Below are positions 25,401 to 36,865 of a stretch of DNA of 64,000 bases, piece after piece. The stretch is from positions 4,746,413 through 4,810,412 of the forward strand of contig CM037864.1 in NCBI GenBank assembly GCA_021292105.1. Reading direction: 5' to 3'. The DNA is from Anadara kagoshimensis (taxonomy: Eukaryota > Mollusca > Bivalvia > Arcoida > Arcidae). Position numbers and translations under genes: made by a program. Under the pieces are notes generated by a model that was not told where the DNA came from, searched no databases, and saw only the letters and a list, made by a program, of their open reading frames with translations. The stretch's first letter is position 1, and every line of letters starts with the position of its first letter.

Positions 25401-26229
25401 AGTCAAAAGTAATGTATCAATATAGTAGAGAGCACAAATAAATATTCCTAAGTGCTATAATTCGGCCTTCATAACATATGGTTAATAACAGGTTAGTGCA
25501 CTTATGAATCAAAAAAGAAATTAAATATTTAAGTTTTTGATAAATATTAGTCTCAGAAAGGATAGTGATTTGAAGTGTTCCGATCAAAACCTCTTACATA
25601 CAGATATTTTCAATGTTTGATTTCTTGGGAGTATTTTCCTGTTGCAGCCGATTGATCCGCTTTCGGTGCAATTACCAATATTCATCAAATCTGATGAAGC
25701 CTTCTTATCACTCATCTGGTTGGATCATTTGACCTAGTGTCAGATATGTATCAATGATTCTGATTGGTCTTGACGTCATAATTGTAATTAACAGATCAGA
25801 TAAACAATCCCATTTACGAAACGAATTCTTTTATTTATTTATTTAAATGAATTTCCTCTGAGATATTTACAATCGATGTACCGACATTAAGAATAATGTC
25901 TTCTGGCATTGATGATGAAATGAAAACAACTTCGTGCTAAATTGTCGAATTCACAAGTGATACTTAAGATACAAGATTTTATGGATTTGTAAACATTGCT
26001 AACGACTACGGGACAAATATTTACGAAGCAAAATAATTGAGATTACTAAGAGATTTATCAACACTGCTAACAAAAGAAAAAAATATTTACTGTCGGAAAC
26101 GAAATAAGGTAATGGCGAGGCTTTGACTTAAAAATTGAAAACGATTTTTAACGCACATAGATATATTCATAATGAAAAAAAAATAGCTAGCATAGCTATC
26201 ACCGTCTTTAGCAGTTAAAATCATAAATC
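25401..26229. other. intergenic DNA, no gene seen
   Basis: AT-rich, low complexity in places. No exon-like feature. Confidence 0.4.
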
Positions 26230-26330
26230 AAAAACAAACATACTAATCCATGTCTGAATCACAATCCAGAAGCAAAGTAAAAACTTTGAAACTGACAAGT
26301 CAGGTTAGACACATGAACTTCCACAATGGA
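26230..26330 (-). repeat. family A dispersed repeat, 3' end
   Basis: The plus strand has AAACAAACATACTAATCCATG, TCACAATCCAGAAGCAAAG and TGAACTTCCAC, the reverse complement of the family terminus. This is one of the sequences that match the 46-bp satellite monomer. Confidence 0.8.
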
Positions 26331-26334
26331 AAAA

Positions 26335-26440
26335 TTGAAGTCATCAGGTTTAGTCTTAATAAACTAGATCAAAATGCATTTAGTGCGTTCTATGATTAGT
26401 CTAATAAACTAGATCAAAAATGCATTTAGTGCGTTCTATG
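26335..26440 (+). repeat. two-copy ~50-bp tandem duplication
   Basis: AATAAACTAGATCAAAATGC followed by ATTTAGTGCGTTCTATG occurs twice in a row. Confidence 0.85.
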
Positions 26441-26757
26441 GCAAATATGATAGTACTTATAATATTCCATTTTCATAAAAACACACTATACATTTATCTT
26501 AAAAAAAGTAAAATATGCTTAGTAGATCTATAATTTTATAGTAGTAATATCTAGGCTACTGAGGCCTACTATCACTGAAAGAGAAACAACTGCAATGATT
26601 TTTGTGCTTGGTGAAAAGAAAGCCAATACTTATTATTTAGACTGACAGAAGGAGAGTATATCTATAAATGAACATGTGGTATGAAATGATTAAATGAATG
26701 AATGAAAAAGAAATAATATAAAATATATGAAAAAAATTAATAAATGGATGAAACACA

Positions 26758-26883
26758 AGCATATCAATTCATAGTCAAATCACAGTCCTAAAGACAAAAT
26801 AAAAACAAACTCAGTTGAAACACGCGGTTCTCTACCAGGGAAATGAGGTCGGATGCTCCGGAAGTGTAAGCACTTCCTGTAGT
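26758..26883 (-). repeat. family A dispersed repeat, partial
   Basis: CAAATCACAGTCCTAAAGAC, TACCAGGGAAATGAGGTCGG and GATGCTCCGGAAGTGTAAGC are diverged reverse complements of the core. Confidence 0.65.
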
Positions 26884-26999
26884 TTTATTGAAGATACATG
26901 AAGATGCATGTCATGTTACATCTTGATAGATCTAAAGTCTTGTACAAAATGATTTTTTTAAAGTGCTGAAGATAGATAACTGAATAAATCAGTAGCTTA

Positions 27000-27130
27000 C
27001 ATATATACATACATATCGGTTAATTGTCAAATCACAATACCAGGGAAAAAAGTAATCTTGCATGTTAAATTAAACGCGTGAACCAAGGAAGTGAGTCCGT
27101 GTGCTACGGAAGTGTGAGTATCTCCTGCAG
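27000..27130 (-). repeat. family A dispersed repeat, partial
   Basis: TCAAATCACAATACCAGG, CCAAGGAAGTGAGTCCGTG and GCTACGGAAGTGTGAG follow the family order on the minus strand. Confidence 0.6.
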
Positions 27131-27164
27131 TTTTAATGAATGGAATATAAGTGATGATTAATAG

Positions 27165-27385
27165 CCCTGGTTATATTTGACGTCCCATAGATCCATGTTC
27201 CTTTCACACAATTTTGATTACACACGTGGCGGGTGTACCTAGCTAAACAGGAAGTGCTTACCCTTTCGGAACACTTGGCCTCACTTCCCTGGTGAAAGTT
27301 CACGTGTCTTACCTGACTTGTCAAGTTTTAACTTTGCTTCTGGATTGTGATTCGGACATGGATTAGTATGTTTGTTTTTGATTGA
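27165..27385 (+). repeat. family A dispersed repeat, partial
   Basis: TTGACGTCCCATAGATCCATG, ACACGTGGCGGGTGTACCTA, GAACACTTGGCCTCACTTCC and GGATTAGTATGTTTGTTTTTG. It faces the minus-strand copy at 27000, forming a loose inverted pair. Confidence 0.8.
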
Positions 27386-28040
27386 TATATAGATACGTGA
27401 TATGTAGAAAATATTTTTTAAATGCTCACGATAGATAGCTGAAAAGAAAGTGCAAACTATCACATCCATATCTCAGTATCTTAAATACATACATATAGTG
27501 TAGTTAACACATTAAATCTCTATGATATCATACCGATCTCTTAGATATTCACGTTCATTTGGTTCATAACCATTCTATTCTCAGAGGGACAATTCTAAAT
27601 CACAATCATTGAAATAGAATCCGAGTTCTACTCAAAGACAATTTGCTATTTTATCTGTTATAAACACACATTAATGCATTTTGAAACAAATCGATAAATA
27701 TCAATCAGTATAATTATGTAAGGTGAAATTCTTCCAAAAGCATCTCGTGTCAACATCCGGGAAACGGCGATGTTTCAAATGAAATTAAGATCATGGTTTT
27801 ATCATTCACATATACTTCCATTGTATATATATTACTACGCACGTTATCCCATGTGGACTCTATCACTCTAGTTTAAGGTGTATCACTCCGCTCCTCAACA
27901 TATCGCCGTTTTTCTGTTTATATTGGAAACAGGAGGTTAGAGAGGACGGAATTTACTTAGCGATGATAAATTCACGTGTTATTAGAAATCAAATTTATTT
28001 TATATGAACGCTGTTGATATATTAATTTGTTAATGTGCAG
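27386..28040. other. intergenic DNA upstream of a candidate exon
   Basis: No clear gene. It contains a mixed-composition patch (27740-27960), richer in GC than its surroundings, which might be a promoter or first-exon region for 28041-28171. That is speculation. Confidence 0.3.
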
Positions 28041-28171
28041 GACAGATGCATTTCATTGTGTTTTATGTGATAATAGAGCGACAGTGGAATTTTCTTGGAT
28101 AATTACTTTGAAGAAAAATGAGCAAACGCTGGATTTCAATGAGCAAAGGGAAAGAGGGAAGCAGTTTAAAG
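28041..28171 (+). CDS. candidate orphan exon, unknown protein
   Basis: An open frame runs between an AG (AATGTGCAG ending at 28040) and a donor GTAAAT (28172). Entering with one leftover base it reads TDAFHCVLCDN, then FSWIITLKKNEQTLDF and EQRERGKQFK. An in-frame ATG lies just upstream (28033), so it could also be a first exon. The amino acid mix looks protein-like (a Cys-x2-Cys pair, then a charged stretch), unlike the AT-rich noise nearby. I recognise no family, the pyrimidine tract is weak and no partner exon was found. Confidence 0.2.
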
Positions 28172-28449
28172 GTAAATTAAGATTAAAATGTTTTTTAATT
28201 TCTGTTAAATTTAAAGACCCTTTTCATGGTTTTATAGGAAAATCATGAAAGTTAGAACGAAAACTTAAAGTATAAATTTTAAAAAAATTAATCGATCAGC
28301 ATTTGATTTTATTGACTTTTTATTCTTTTTTGTCTTGAGATGGCTGGGATATATGGCAAGTTGTTGATAAAAATGAATAAACAGTGAAACTTACAAGTTC
28401 CCGCCTTTCGGTTTCTTAAGCTTGCAAAATATATAATCAAATTTGTTGT

Positions 28450-28860
28450 TGCTTAAACATTGTAATTTAGCTCATAAATGGCTAAGGAGTAAGTAATTTA
28501 CAGAAGGCAAGAAAACAAAGTAAAGGATATAATTAATGAAAGGAGAAAAAGACAAACTTTGAAAAAATTCAGCAGGACATACATTTTATTTCTAACGCCT
28601 TATGTAAATATCCTAGTACTAGTATGTATTTTAGCACTAATCTAATCCAATTCAATGTTGCTTATATCTAGCAGTAGTCTAATCGAATTCAGTGCTGCTT
28701 AAATCACCATATTTTGATTACATATGGTTGAGAAATATGTACTTGACTGAAGCCAATAAAACAAAGTACGCGATATAAATCAAAAACGAAAAGGCGAAAC
28801 TTTGGACATTTCAGCAACACGTACATTTCATTTCTAATTTCGTGTGTTAACGCATGTCTT
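28450..28860 (+). repeat. diverged two-copy tandem duplication, ~250 bp offset
   Basis: AAAACAAAGTAAAGGATATAA and ACATTTTATTTCTAA in copy 1 (28450-28620) correspond to AAAACAAAGTACGCGATATAA and ACATTTCATTTCTAA in copy 2 (28690-28860). Confidence 0.6.
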
Positions 28861-29102
28861 CTAGTCTTAGTAATTAGAATGATGTTTGTATGTTTTAACT
28901 ATTTCATCAAACTGTGAACGTATTAATTTTAGCGTGTATTTGTTTTCTAGGGTATATGAAATCTAAACATACCTACGTAATTAAATTTTTGCAGTTTTTA
29001 AATATGCACTATAACACAATACGCATAATATAATTTTCGCGCAAAATGAACATCCGCAAAATAAGCGAAAATAGATAAATGCGTTCACAGTGCTAATAAT
29101 GA

Positions 29103-29105
<3 letters not shown>

Positions 29106-29154
<49 letters not shown>

Positions 29155-29209
29155 TTTATAACTATAAATCATATATGGCTGAGAGAGATAGAGAGAGAGA
29201 GAGAGAGAG
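29106..29209. repeat. two (GA)n tracts in a ~75-bp duplication
   Basis: GA runs at 29106-29150 and 29180-29209 are each followed by TTGTTTTATAACTA and AAATCAT. The unit including its microsatellite was therefore duplicated. Confidence 0.85.
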
Positions 29210-29462
29210 GTCTTGTTTTATAACTACAAATCATACATGGTTTTGATTTAGGAATGTCTTAAGTTGGATATTTGTCTGTTACAAGGTGGTACAGATCATC
29301 CAGTAAGACAAAGCTATTAGTTTTGAAATAATCTGCTACGAAGTCTGAAGTTTTATTGTCCATAAATATGTCAAATGTTAAAGGGTTTTAAGAGAAAAAA
29401 GAGTTAAAATGTTTTTGCATTGAGATACCTCTCTGAACCAGTCCAACCTTGTGATTTCACAT

Positions 29463-29473
29463 GCGCGCGCGCC

Positions 29474-29506
<33 letters not shown>
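29463..29506. repeat. (GC)n(TG)n alternating purine-pyrimidine tract
   Basis: GCGCGCGCGCC then a TG run. It is strictly alternating apart from one step, so a Z-DNA-prone stretch. Confidence 0.85.
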
Positions 29507-29717
29507 ACAGTTGTCAAGATTGTTTATTAACTTTTTGACAATTCAAAGTTATTAAAATTCTTAATGATAATAATTAAATTTATGACCTTACAAGAATCTG
29601 TGAGACCTTTAAATAAGTTATTATGCACACATCCAGACAAATTTATGAGTAAAAGTGTAGCAATTATTTTAATTTTCCATAGAATAAATAGTGTTTGCAA
29701 ACGCTTCAGAAAGGACA

Positions 29718-29718
29718 T

Positions 29719-29775
<57 letters not shown>
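29718..29775. repeat. (GATA)n microsatellite
   Basis: About 14 perfect tetranucleotide units. Confidence 0.95.
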
Positions 29776-30404
29776 TCTTGTCAAATGACCAGTTTGCCAG
29801 TCCATGATATATCCAAACATATTAAAAATCAAACACAAAACTACCGTTCCATGTTCAAATCACTTTTATATTCAATTATGTGTTAATAAATAATGCAATT
29901 CTCATTTGTTTCAAGCATTTTGATTGGTCAGATGTTTTTTGTTATTTTGCTTAAAAAAGTTTGCTTGTGACGTCATCTCCATATGGTCGAATGGTATTAC
30001 CGAAAAATTAACTTTAAAAAAGCAATCTGAATCAATAAAATTCGGGTTCTTTTGGCTAACGTTATCCATTTCAAAAGAATGGTAATTAAGTAGGGTTAAT
30101 TTGAAATAATATTAGACTAACGCATTCAAAGATGCATTGTTTATTATTAGAAGCAATTCAATTCGTCGTCAAATTAGCTAGATTATGTTTGTTTGGGACT
30201 ATTTTCATCCATCTAAATCTGACATTATTTAAGAGAATTGACAGATTACGTCTCGGATGCCAAAAGTGTTGACATTGTCTACTTGCTCATGATGCAAACA
30301 AAACTGTTCGGTTTCTTTTATTAGGAAATGCTATAAAAAATCTTATTGAGACGTTTTAAGAGTACTGTTTTTATAATTTAGACAAAATAATGTTTTGAAT
30401 ATTG

Positions 30405-30630
30405 TCCTGGATATATTTGACGTCTCATAGTTCCATGTTCCTGTCACACAATTTTTATTACACACGTGTTGGGTGTAGCTAGCTAAACAAGAGGTGTTTA
30501 TCCTTCCGGAACACCAGGCCTCACTTCCCTGGTGGAAGTTCACGTGTCTACCCTGACTTGTCAGTTCCAAAGTTTCTACTTTGCTTTTGGATTGTGATTC
30601 GGACATGGATTAGTATGTTTGTTTTTGATT
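30405..30630 (+). repeat. family A dispersed repeat, well preserved
   Basis: TCCTGGATATATTTGACGTC, GTTGGGTGTAGCTAGCTAAA, CCGGAACACCAGGCCTCACT, and GGACATGGATTAGTATG. It is inserted in the degenerate tandem array. Confidence 0.85.
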
Positions 30631-31095
30631 TGAAGAAATACAAAAGTACGATGCCTTATTGTTCATTAAGTCTATTTGCCCTTAATGCAGTCAAAACTAG
30701 GTATATTTTAGAAGAAATTTAAATAAGCAATTCAATTCGTCGTCAAATCAGTTAGATTATGTGTGTTGTGGGGGATTTTCATCCATTTAAATCTGACAGT
30801 ATTGAAAAGAATTGACAGATTACGTCTCAGATGTCACAAATGTTGACATTGTCTACTTGCTCATGATGCAATCACAACTGGATAGTTTTTAAGTCACTGC
30901 GATATAGAATCTTTCTGAGCCGTCTTTAATATATATAATGGTGATTCTATAACTCTGGACAGTTTTTTTATTATATAAAATTGTTATATAGAAATACAAA
31001 AATCCTTCTCACATTCCTTAAATGTTTATGTTGTCCATTTACTCATGCTGAAGAAATAATCTTGAACATGTTGAATGAAAACAATTCTGAAACAG

Positions 31096-31096
<1 letters not shown>

Positions 31097-31169
<73 letters not shown>

Positions 31170-31181
31170 ATATATATATAT
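31097..31181. repeat. (AT)n microsatellite
   Basis: Alternating AT tract with a few AATATA interruptions. It is self-complementary and cruciform-prone. Confidence 0.9.
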
Positions 31182-32171
31182 ACAAAATACGTTCCAAATG
31201 CTTAGTGGTCTATGGTGTCTATTTCTCATGATCCAGTAAGAAAAACAGCTTTGGACATTTTGCTTTTAAAAGCGTTAAACAGTAATACAGAATACATCAA
31301 ATACCTTAATGTTATAAAAAGAATCGTTATACAAAAATACTGAGATTATTAAGTCTACTTTGCCTTAAGTTTTATATATTTATTCATGAGGTAGACTAAC
31401 ACTAAGACATCAAAAGGATAGTTATATAGAAATACAAAATAAGACGACCCTGATGCCTTACTTGTTCATATTGTTAATGCATTTAGAAATATTCGCCTTT
31501 TATGCAAAAACTGAGACAGCCCATTATACTTTGCAAGTTTATAAAGACATTGGAAATTTGCTTTATTTCTTATATTTATAATATTTATAATAACTAATTT
31601 TATTGTCGTCTCACATTTTCTATGTTAATTTGAATACAATTTTGAAATGTGCTGTTGGTGCACCTTTTCATAAAAAAGGGTCGTGTCCAGTCAGTCAATG
31701 AGAGTATTTGACATCTGAAGTCATCACGGGTGTAGCAATGTCCCTATAACGTTGGAAAGTATAGTCGATGTCAAATACTTAATTGAAGCAGAGATATTGC
31801 AATTGTAAATATATACAGATATGATTTTGTGCTTTTCGTTTCAAAAGAAGTATCCAATATATCTTGGATCTCTTTATGGTTCATTATGTCTATTTTGCAT
31901 GAAACAGACTAAACTTTGGACATAACAAAGGATTGTTTGTTATACAGAGTTACAGAATCCATCTTAGCTGCCTTAATAGTCCATGATCTCAATTTGTTTG
32001 TGATACAGGAATACTTTTGGACAATTTAAAAAGAGAATTGTTTTGTAGAATTACAGTACACGAACCAGATGTATTGGTGGCTAGTGATGCTAATTTGCTC
32101 AAGATGCAGACTTGATTAAAACCTTCAGATTTCATCTTTTTAAAGAATGGTTTTATGGTATATGTATGCGT

Positions 32172-32512
32172 CATTGTAAAAGTCATTTCAGTATTTTAAA
32201 ATAGAAAATTGTTTTACAACATGTTTTTCAATTTTTATTTTTTTATTTTTAGCGTGTTGATTTCACTTTCACCGATAGTAGACACAAAAAAATCATTGTA
32301 AAAGTCATTTCAGTATTTCAAAATTGAAAATTGTTTTACAACATGTTTTTCAAATGTTTGATTTTTACGGTGTCGATTTCACTGATAGTAGACACAAATA
32401 GTCATTGTAAAAGTCATTTCAGTATTTCAAAATTGAAAATTGTTTTACAATATGTTTTTCAAATGTTTGATTTTTACGGTGTCGATTTCACTGATACAGT
32501 AGACATATATAG
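32172..32512 (+). repeat. three-copy tandem repeat, 123 and 108 bp offsets
   Basis: CATTGTAAAAGTCATTTCAG starts at 32172, 32295 and 32403. It is followed each time by GAAAATTGTTTTACAACATG and a GATTTCACT..GATAGTAGACA block. Confidence 0.9.
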
Positions 32513-34099
32513 TAGATATGGTAGACAGGTAGTGATTTTCGTATGTAAATATCAATTCCGTCCCAATAAAAATATACACGAGTTGTACATGTTTATACGA
32601 ATTGCATTTAGTCTGTTATTAATTGTACACTGTCTGGTACAACTGTTTACATGTAATCTTCACGGTAAAGTTCTTATCTACAGAAAAAATCTTTGAACTT
32701 ACCAGGAATAGATTAAAAACACATAAAATGCATCTGATATTTAATTCAAATGAAATGTTTCGTTTAATCACACTGATAACGTAGGTGTCGACAGTAACAG
32801 CCATTGTATTTATACGTACATGTATTTTCTATGACGGTATCCTCCTGTGTAACTTCTTTGTACTGAACATGATGCAGTTGTTATATTTATGATTGGATGG
32901 TTAGTGGTGGGGGGTGGGCGGTAAACGGAAGAGTCTCAGTAGTCTTATTCAAAAGTGTAGAGTAGAATTTTAGTGACTCTTTTAGAAATTTATATATATT
33001 TTTTAATTGTATAAGTTTTTATATGCAAGTGTACATTCTTTGTTCGTTATATTTATTCTTAACCCATATAGGTTCTGGTGACATAAACCAAACAAATAAA
33101 CGTTTGAATTGGGTTTGGAGTACTACAAAATTAAAATTTCCGGTAAGTTATTTAAAACGTTAACGTCAAAAATTGTACAGAAAAGCGCCGTCTTACGGGA
33201 AAAGGTCAACTAATGCGATTCTATTTCCGATAGAAAATTAGTTTCGTATGACGTTTTAGGCCACGCTCAAACGTCCGTTATCGGCATATAATGTTTTCAG
33301 AGTTCAGTTTTACAGTTTGGAGACATTTTCATGACCAGACTCCTCCAAATATTGAAAAATGTTTATTTCATTTATATTATGTTCACGAATTTTTTTTTTC
33401 ACATGTAAGATTTAAGTAAGTCTTTGAAAAGTAGAAACTTTTATATGTGAGTTTTTACGACGCTGTCAATTTTAAATCCATTATGGTTTCCGACATGTCG
33501 GGATCGTTTAATAACATCAGTGGTTGCGTTAAATTGATCTTATATTAAAATAATCAGTGGAAAGACCTGACAGAAATGTATCGGATTTCCAGGTTTTAAG
33601 TGTCTGTAACGCTTCCTGAAGGGAGTAAGCGAGTAATGACTTATTGAATTACCGCCACTGCAAGATTACTCCCGGCCATAAAAACGAATCTTATCAAAAT
33701 CCTATTTGATTCCTGATTTTAAATAAATATACAATGTGCACGTACGTTGGAAGATTTGATGGTAATTCATTTTTTTCTAAAAAATTATTTTTAATTAAAT
33801 ATTTCTTTATTGGTTTAATCAGTTTTTAGCTTCTTAGTTGAAATAATAGGGTTTGAAATCTCGGATATGTCAGAGAACACACGTCGCAGTCGGATACGTC
33901 ATACTCGTAATGTGAAATTGTTTGGTGACCTCATTTGACGTGTTTTTTTTAATCTTGTAACCGGATATCGCAAATTCACACTGGTCACAAGACCCTATTC
34001 AAAAGCGCAATTTTTGCACGAATACACTAACAAGAGGAATGACCATTTCATGGCTAAATTATGCTATGAAAGATAACTTGTATACTAGAACCATAGTGT
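32513..34099. other. intergenic DNA, no gene seen
   Basis: AT-rich with several TATATAT stretches. No exon was identified on either strand. Confidence 0.4.
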
Positions 34100-34340
34100 G
34101 GAGTTGAGTGGAACGATAGATTTGAACGTCCAGTCAAGATGCTTTCACTTGTATCGTGACGGTCAGTTCGAATTCTTGAATGGTACAGGAAACCAGACTA
34201 CCCAGTAAATCATCTATTTTAGGCAACTTGACGAACCGAAACTTGGATTTCCCAATGTAGGGTTAGAACCTATGCGATAAGAAACGCTGTTATACATAAG
34301 AAGACTCTATACATGACACTCGGTCATCCAGCTCCAATAT
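34100..34340 (-). repeat. tRNA-derived SINE, minus orientation
   Basis: On the minus strand GGATGACCGAGTGTCATG (A box) and GCATAGGTTCTAACCCTAC (B box) lie about 55 bp apart at the 5' end. An unrelated body of about 150 bp follows. The layout is that of a SINE head plus body. Confidence 0.5.
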
Positions 34341-34752
34341 GTTGTAAAATTAAAAAATAAAACCCGAAAAGCAGTTCTTAATAAAATCAAAATAACATAT
34401 ATCACTTTTCAAGAAATTATCAATCACATAACATGTCAATAACATTGATGCGATAAAGATTGAATTCCTAAATTAATTAAATCAACTGGTAAACAAAACA
34501 AGTAAACATTGACGGACGTGCAAACATGCTTATCTGAGATCCATCACCTAACAGTGAAGTACACGTTAACGCGTCATTAACCTCTCCTTGATAAACTATT
34601 ACCTTTCATATGAACCTTGTAGTTTAATGTGGGATCTTTCGTTACATCAGCACGATTTCTGACAGTAATTTATGCATTTATATTGCTTCTCCAAACAATT
34701 AATCAGCAGGCCTTTCTATCAGGAAAATCATAAATGAAACACGCCATGCACC

Positions 34753-35945
34753 GACAGTATCGACCTGTCGAAAGTTTAACATTAAGGGTCATCTAAGTAG
34801 GAAAATTTAAGTGAAAACCGTTTGGTTGAAATGCGTGAAAGAGGGATATAATTAAGAAATTACCTACACAAGAGTGAAGATTTATAAAAAAAAATAAAGT
34901 AGGAATTGATAATTTAAGAGTTTATAAAATATTTGTTGTATTTTTTAAAGAAAATTGTGCAAAAATACACGTGTTGGGAAAAAAAGCTTACACCTTGTAT
35001 AACGAATTAATTTTAAAAAATGAAAAGATATTAAGATAGTCAACATCATAGAGCAGTGCAAAGGGGCCAGAGTTTGTTAAAGAAATACGAGGTTTTTGAA
35101 ACTCGACAATTTACGGTTGAGGTTTTCTATGATTTGTTTTCCTTTTAAAAATGCGTGTACCAGGCGTGATAGTTCATATTCTAAGGCTACCAACGATCCA
35201 AGGAAGGATTATAAAAGCTAAGTTTGTATATTACTTGATTATTGTTATAATCTTTATATAGTTCAACATTGTTCAAACCAAACAATATTCACCTCCATTC
35301 AAATAGAACAGTATTGTGTGACCTGCACTTTAAATGACCTGTTGTATTTTGGATTATAAGTGGCCTTAGAATATAAATATCACGCCTGATACACGCATTT
35401 TTTAAAAGGAAAATAAATCGTAGATAACCTCAACCGTCAATTGACGAATTTTCAAAAAACTTCGTATTTCTTTAACAAACTCTGGCCCCTTTGCACTGCT
35501 TTATAACGTTGACTATCTTAATATCTTTTCAATTTTTAAAATTAATTCGTTATACAAGGTGTAAGCTTTTTTCCCAACACGTGTATTTTTGCACAATTTT
35601 CTTTAAAAAATGCAACAAATATTTTATAAACTCTTAAATTATCAATTCCTACTTTATTTTTATTTATAAATCTTCACTTTTGTGTAGGTAATTTCATAAT
35701 TATACCCCTCTTTTATGCTTTTTAACCAAATGGTTTTCACTTGAATTTTCCTACTTATATTACCCTTAAGTTCACCAATAAGTACCGAACCGAAAGCTCA
35801 TCTCGGTCCTTCGTAAGCGATGTCCTTTAGGCAGCTGGTATCTGTCTCTCTGCAGAAGTTTTGGCTTATAGGTACCTATCTCGACAACTTTGCAGCAGAG
35901 TTTCGTCAGCGCAGTGTTAAACATTCGACAGGCCTGTATTGTACC
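34753..35945. mobile_element. family B element carrying a 0.99-kb foldback insert
   Basis: The outer ends CGACCTGTCGAAAGTTTAAC (34761) and GTTAAACATTCGACAGGCCT (35925) are family B termini. Between them lie two approximately 411-bp inverted arms, 34781-35191 and 35361-35771, with a 169-bp spacer. Matching arm blocks include GGGGCCAGAGTTTGTTAAAG with its reverse complement CTTTAACAAACTCTGGCCCC. No open frame is shared by the arms. Confidence 0.85.
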
Positions 35946-36419
35946 AGAAACCACACGCTAGCATTCGGCCTACAGTTCACTTTACTAATCAGTTATATAA
36001 ATTTACGTAACTCTAAACTAATTCAAAATCTTGTAGGATTTCAATTTCCTATGGCTTCAGAAATTAGATATGAACATAACGACTTTGTATGAATTAATAT
36101 TGCTAGATTAATACAAGATTGGTATTGCTCCCAGGGAGACAAGGTTTACTGGAACAGGATTGGAACAGAGTGAATGATCCACAAAGTAGGGTTGTAAGTG
36201 TACTAATTATCTAAATGATGATAATCTTGTTTCAATGTGCATGTAGTGCATTTTACTCAGCGTTTAGAGCCAATTTATTTTAACAACTTGCGTGTTTCAA
36301 GACAACTCGACCCGGTTGTTCAAAGTCATCAGAAGTCCTATAACCACATTACTGGGCACCATTTTGTCCATCATATCCAGTGTTCGTTCATTATCAGGGT
36401 ATTAAAATTCAGTATCGAT

Positions 36420-36420
<1 letters not shown>

Positions 36421-36469
<49 letters not shown>
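36421..36469. repeat. (TC)n microsatellite
   Basis: About 24 perfect TC units. Confidence 0.95.
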
Positions 36470-36472
<3 letters not shown>

Positions 36473-36639
36473 GTTGGCGCGTGTTGATTCGTGTTCTTGG
36501 TTACATGTGCTACAGCAAAGCAAATTGACATTGTCCTTCCTTCTGGAAAATGTTTAGATTGGATACAGAAGTGTAATAATCACCTTATTGAAGATACGGT
36601 AATAAATTGGCTCTAATTTCAAGGCACATGTAGTGCATT

Positions 36640-36865
36640 TTACTTAATTTGACAACCTTTAGTTCTGTGTTTCTTTAACTCTCAATTTTAATTCCAAACA
36701 TGGCAGGTGTATCTAGCTAAACAGGAGTTGCTGACCTTCCCTGAACATCCGGCTTAACTTTCCTGGTAGAAGATCAAGCATGTAACTAAATTTGCTAGTT
36801 TTGATAGTTTTAACTTTTTTAAAAACTGTGATTTGAACTTTGACCGGTATTTTTGTTTTTGATTT
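36640..36865 (+). repeat. family A dispersed repeat, diverged
   Basis: GGTGTATCTAGCTAAACAGG, GAACATCCGGCTTAACTTTC and a decayed terminus (GTATTTTTGTTTTTGATT). Confidence 0.7.

Larger units (their letters stand above)
30152..32170 (+). repeat. ancient degenerate tandem array, ~100-150 bp units
   Basis: Diverged units repeat a pattern of TTGTCTACTTGCTCATGATG, then an AAACTTTGGACAT-type block, then GTTATATAGAAATACAAAAT. The two clearest units are 30152-30300 and 30724-30872 (CAATTCAATTCGTCGTCAAA shared). A family A copy (30405-30630) and an AT microsatellite (31097-31181) interrupt it. Confidence 0.55.

Noticed and set aside
32331-32696. 121-codon plus-strand frame
   Set aside because: Mostly the three-copy tandem repeat translated; no domain or splice signals.
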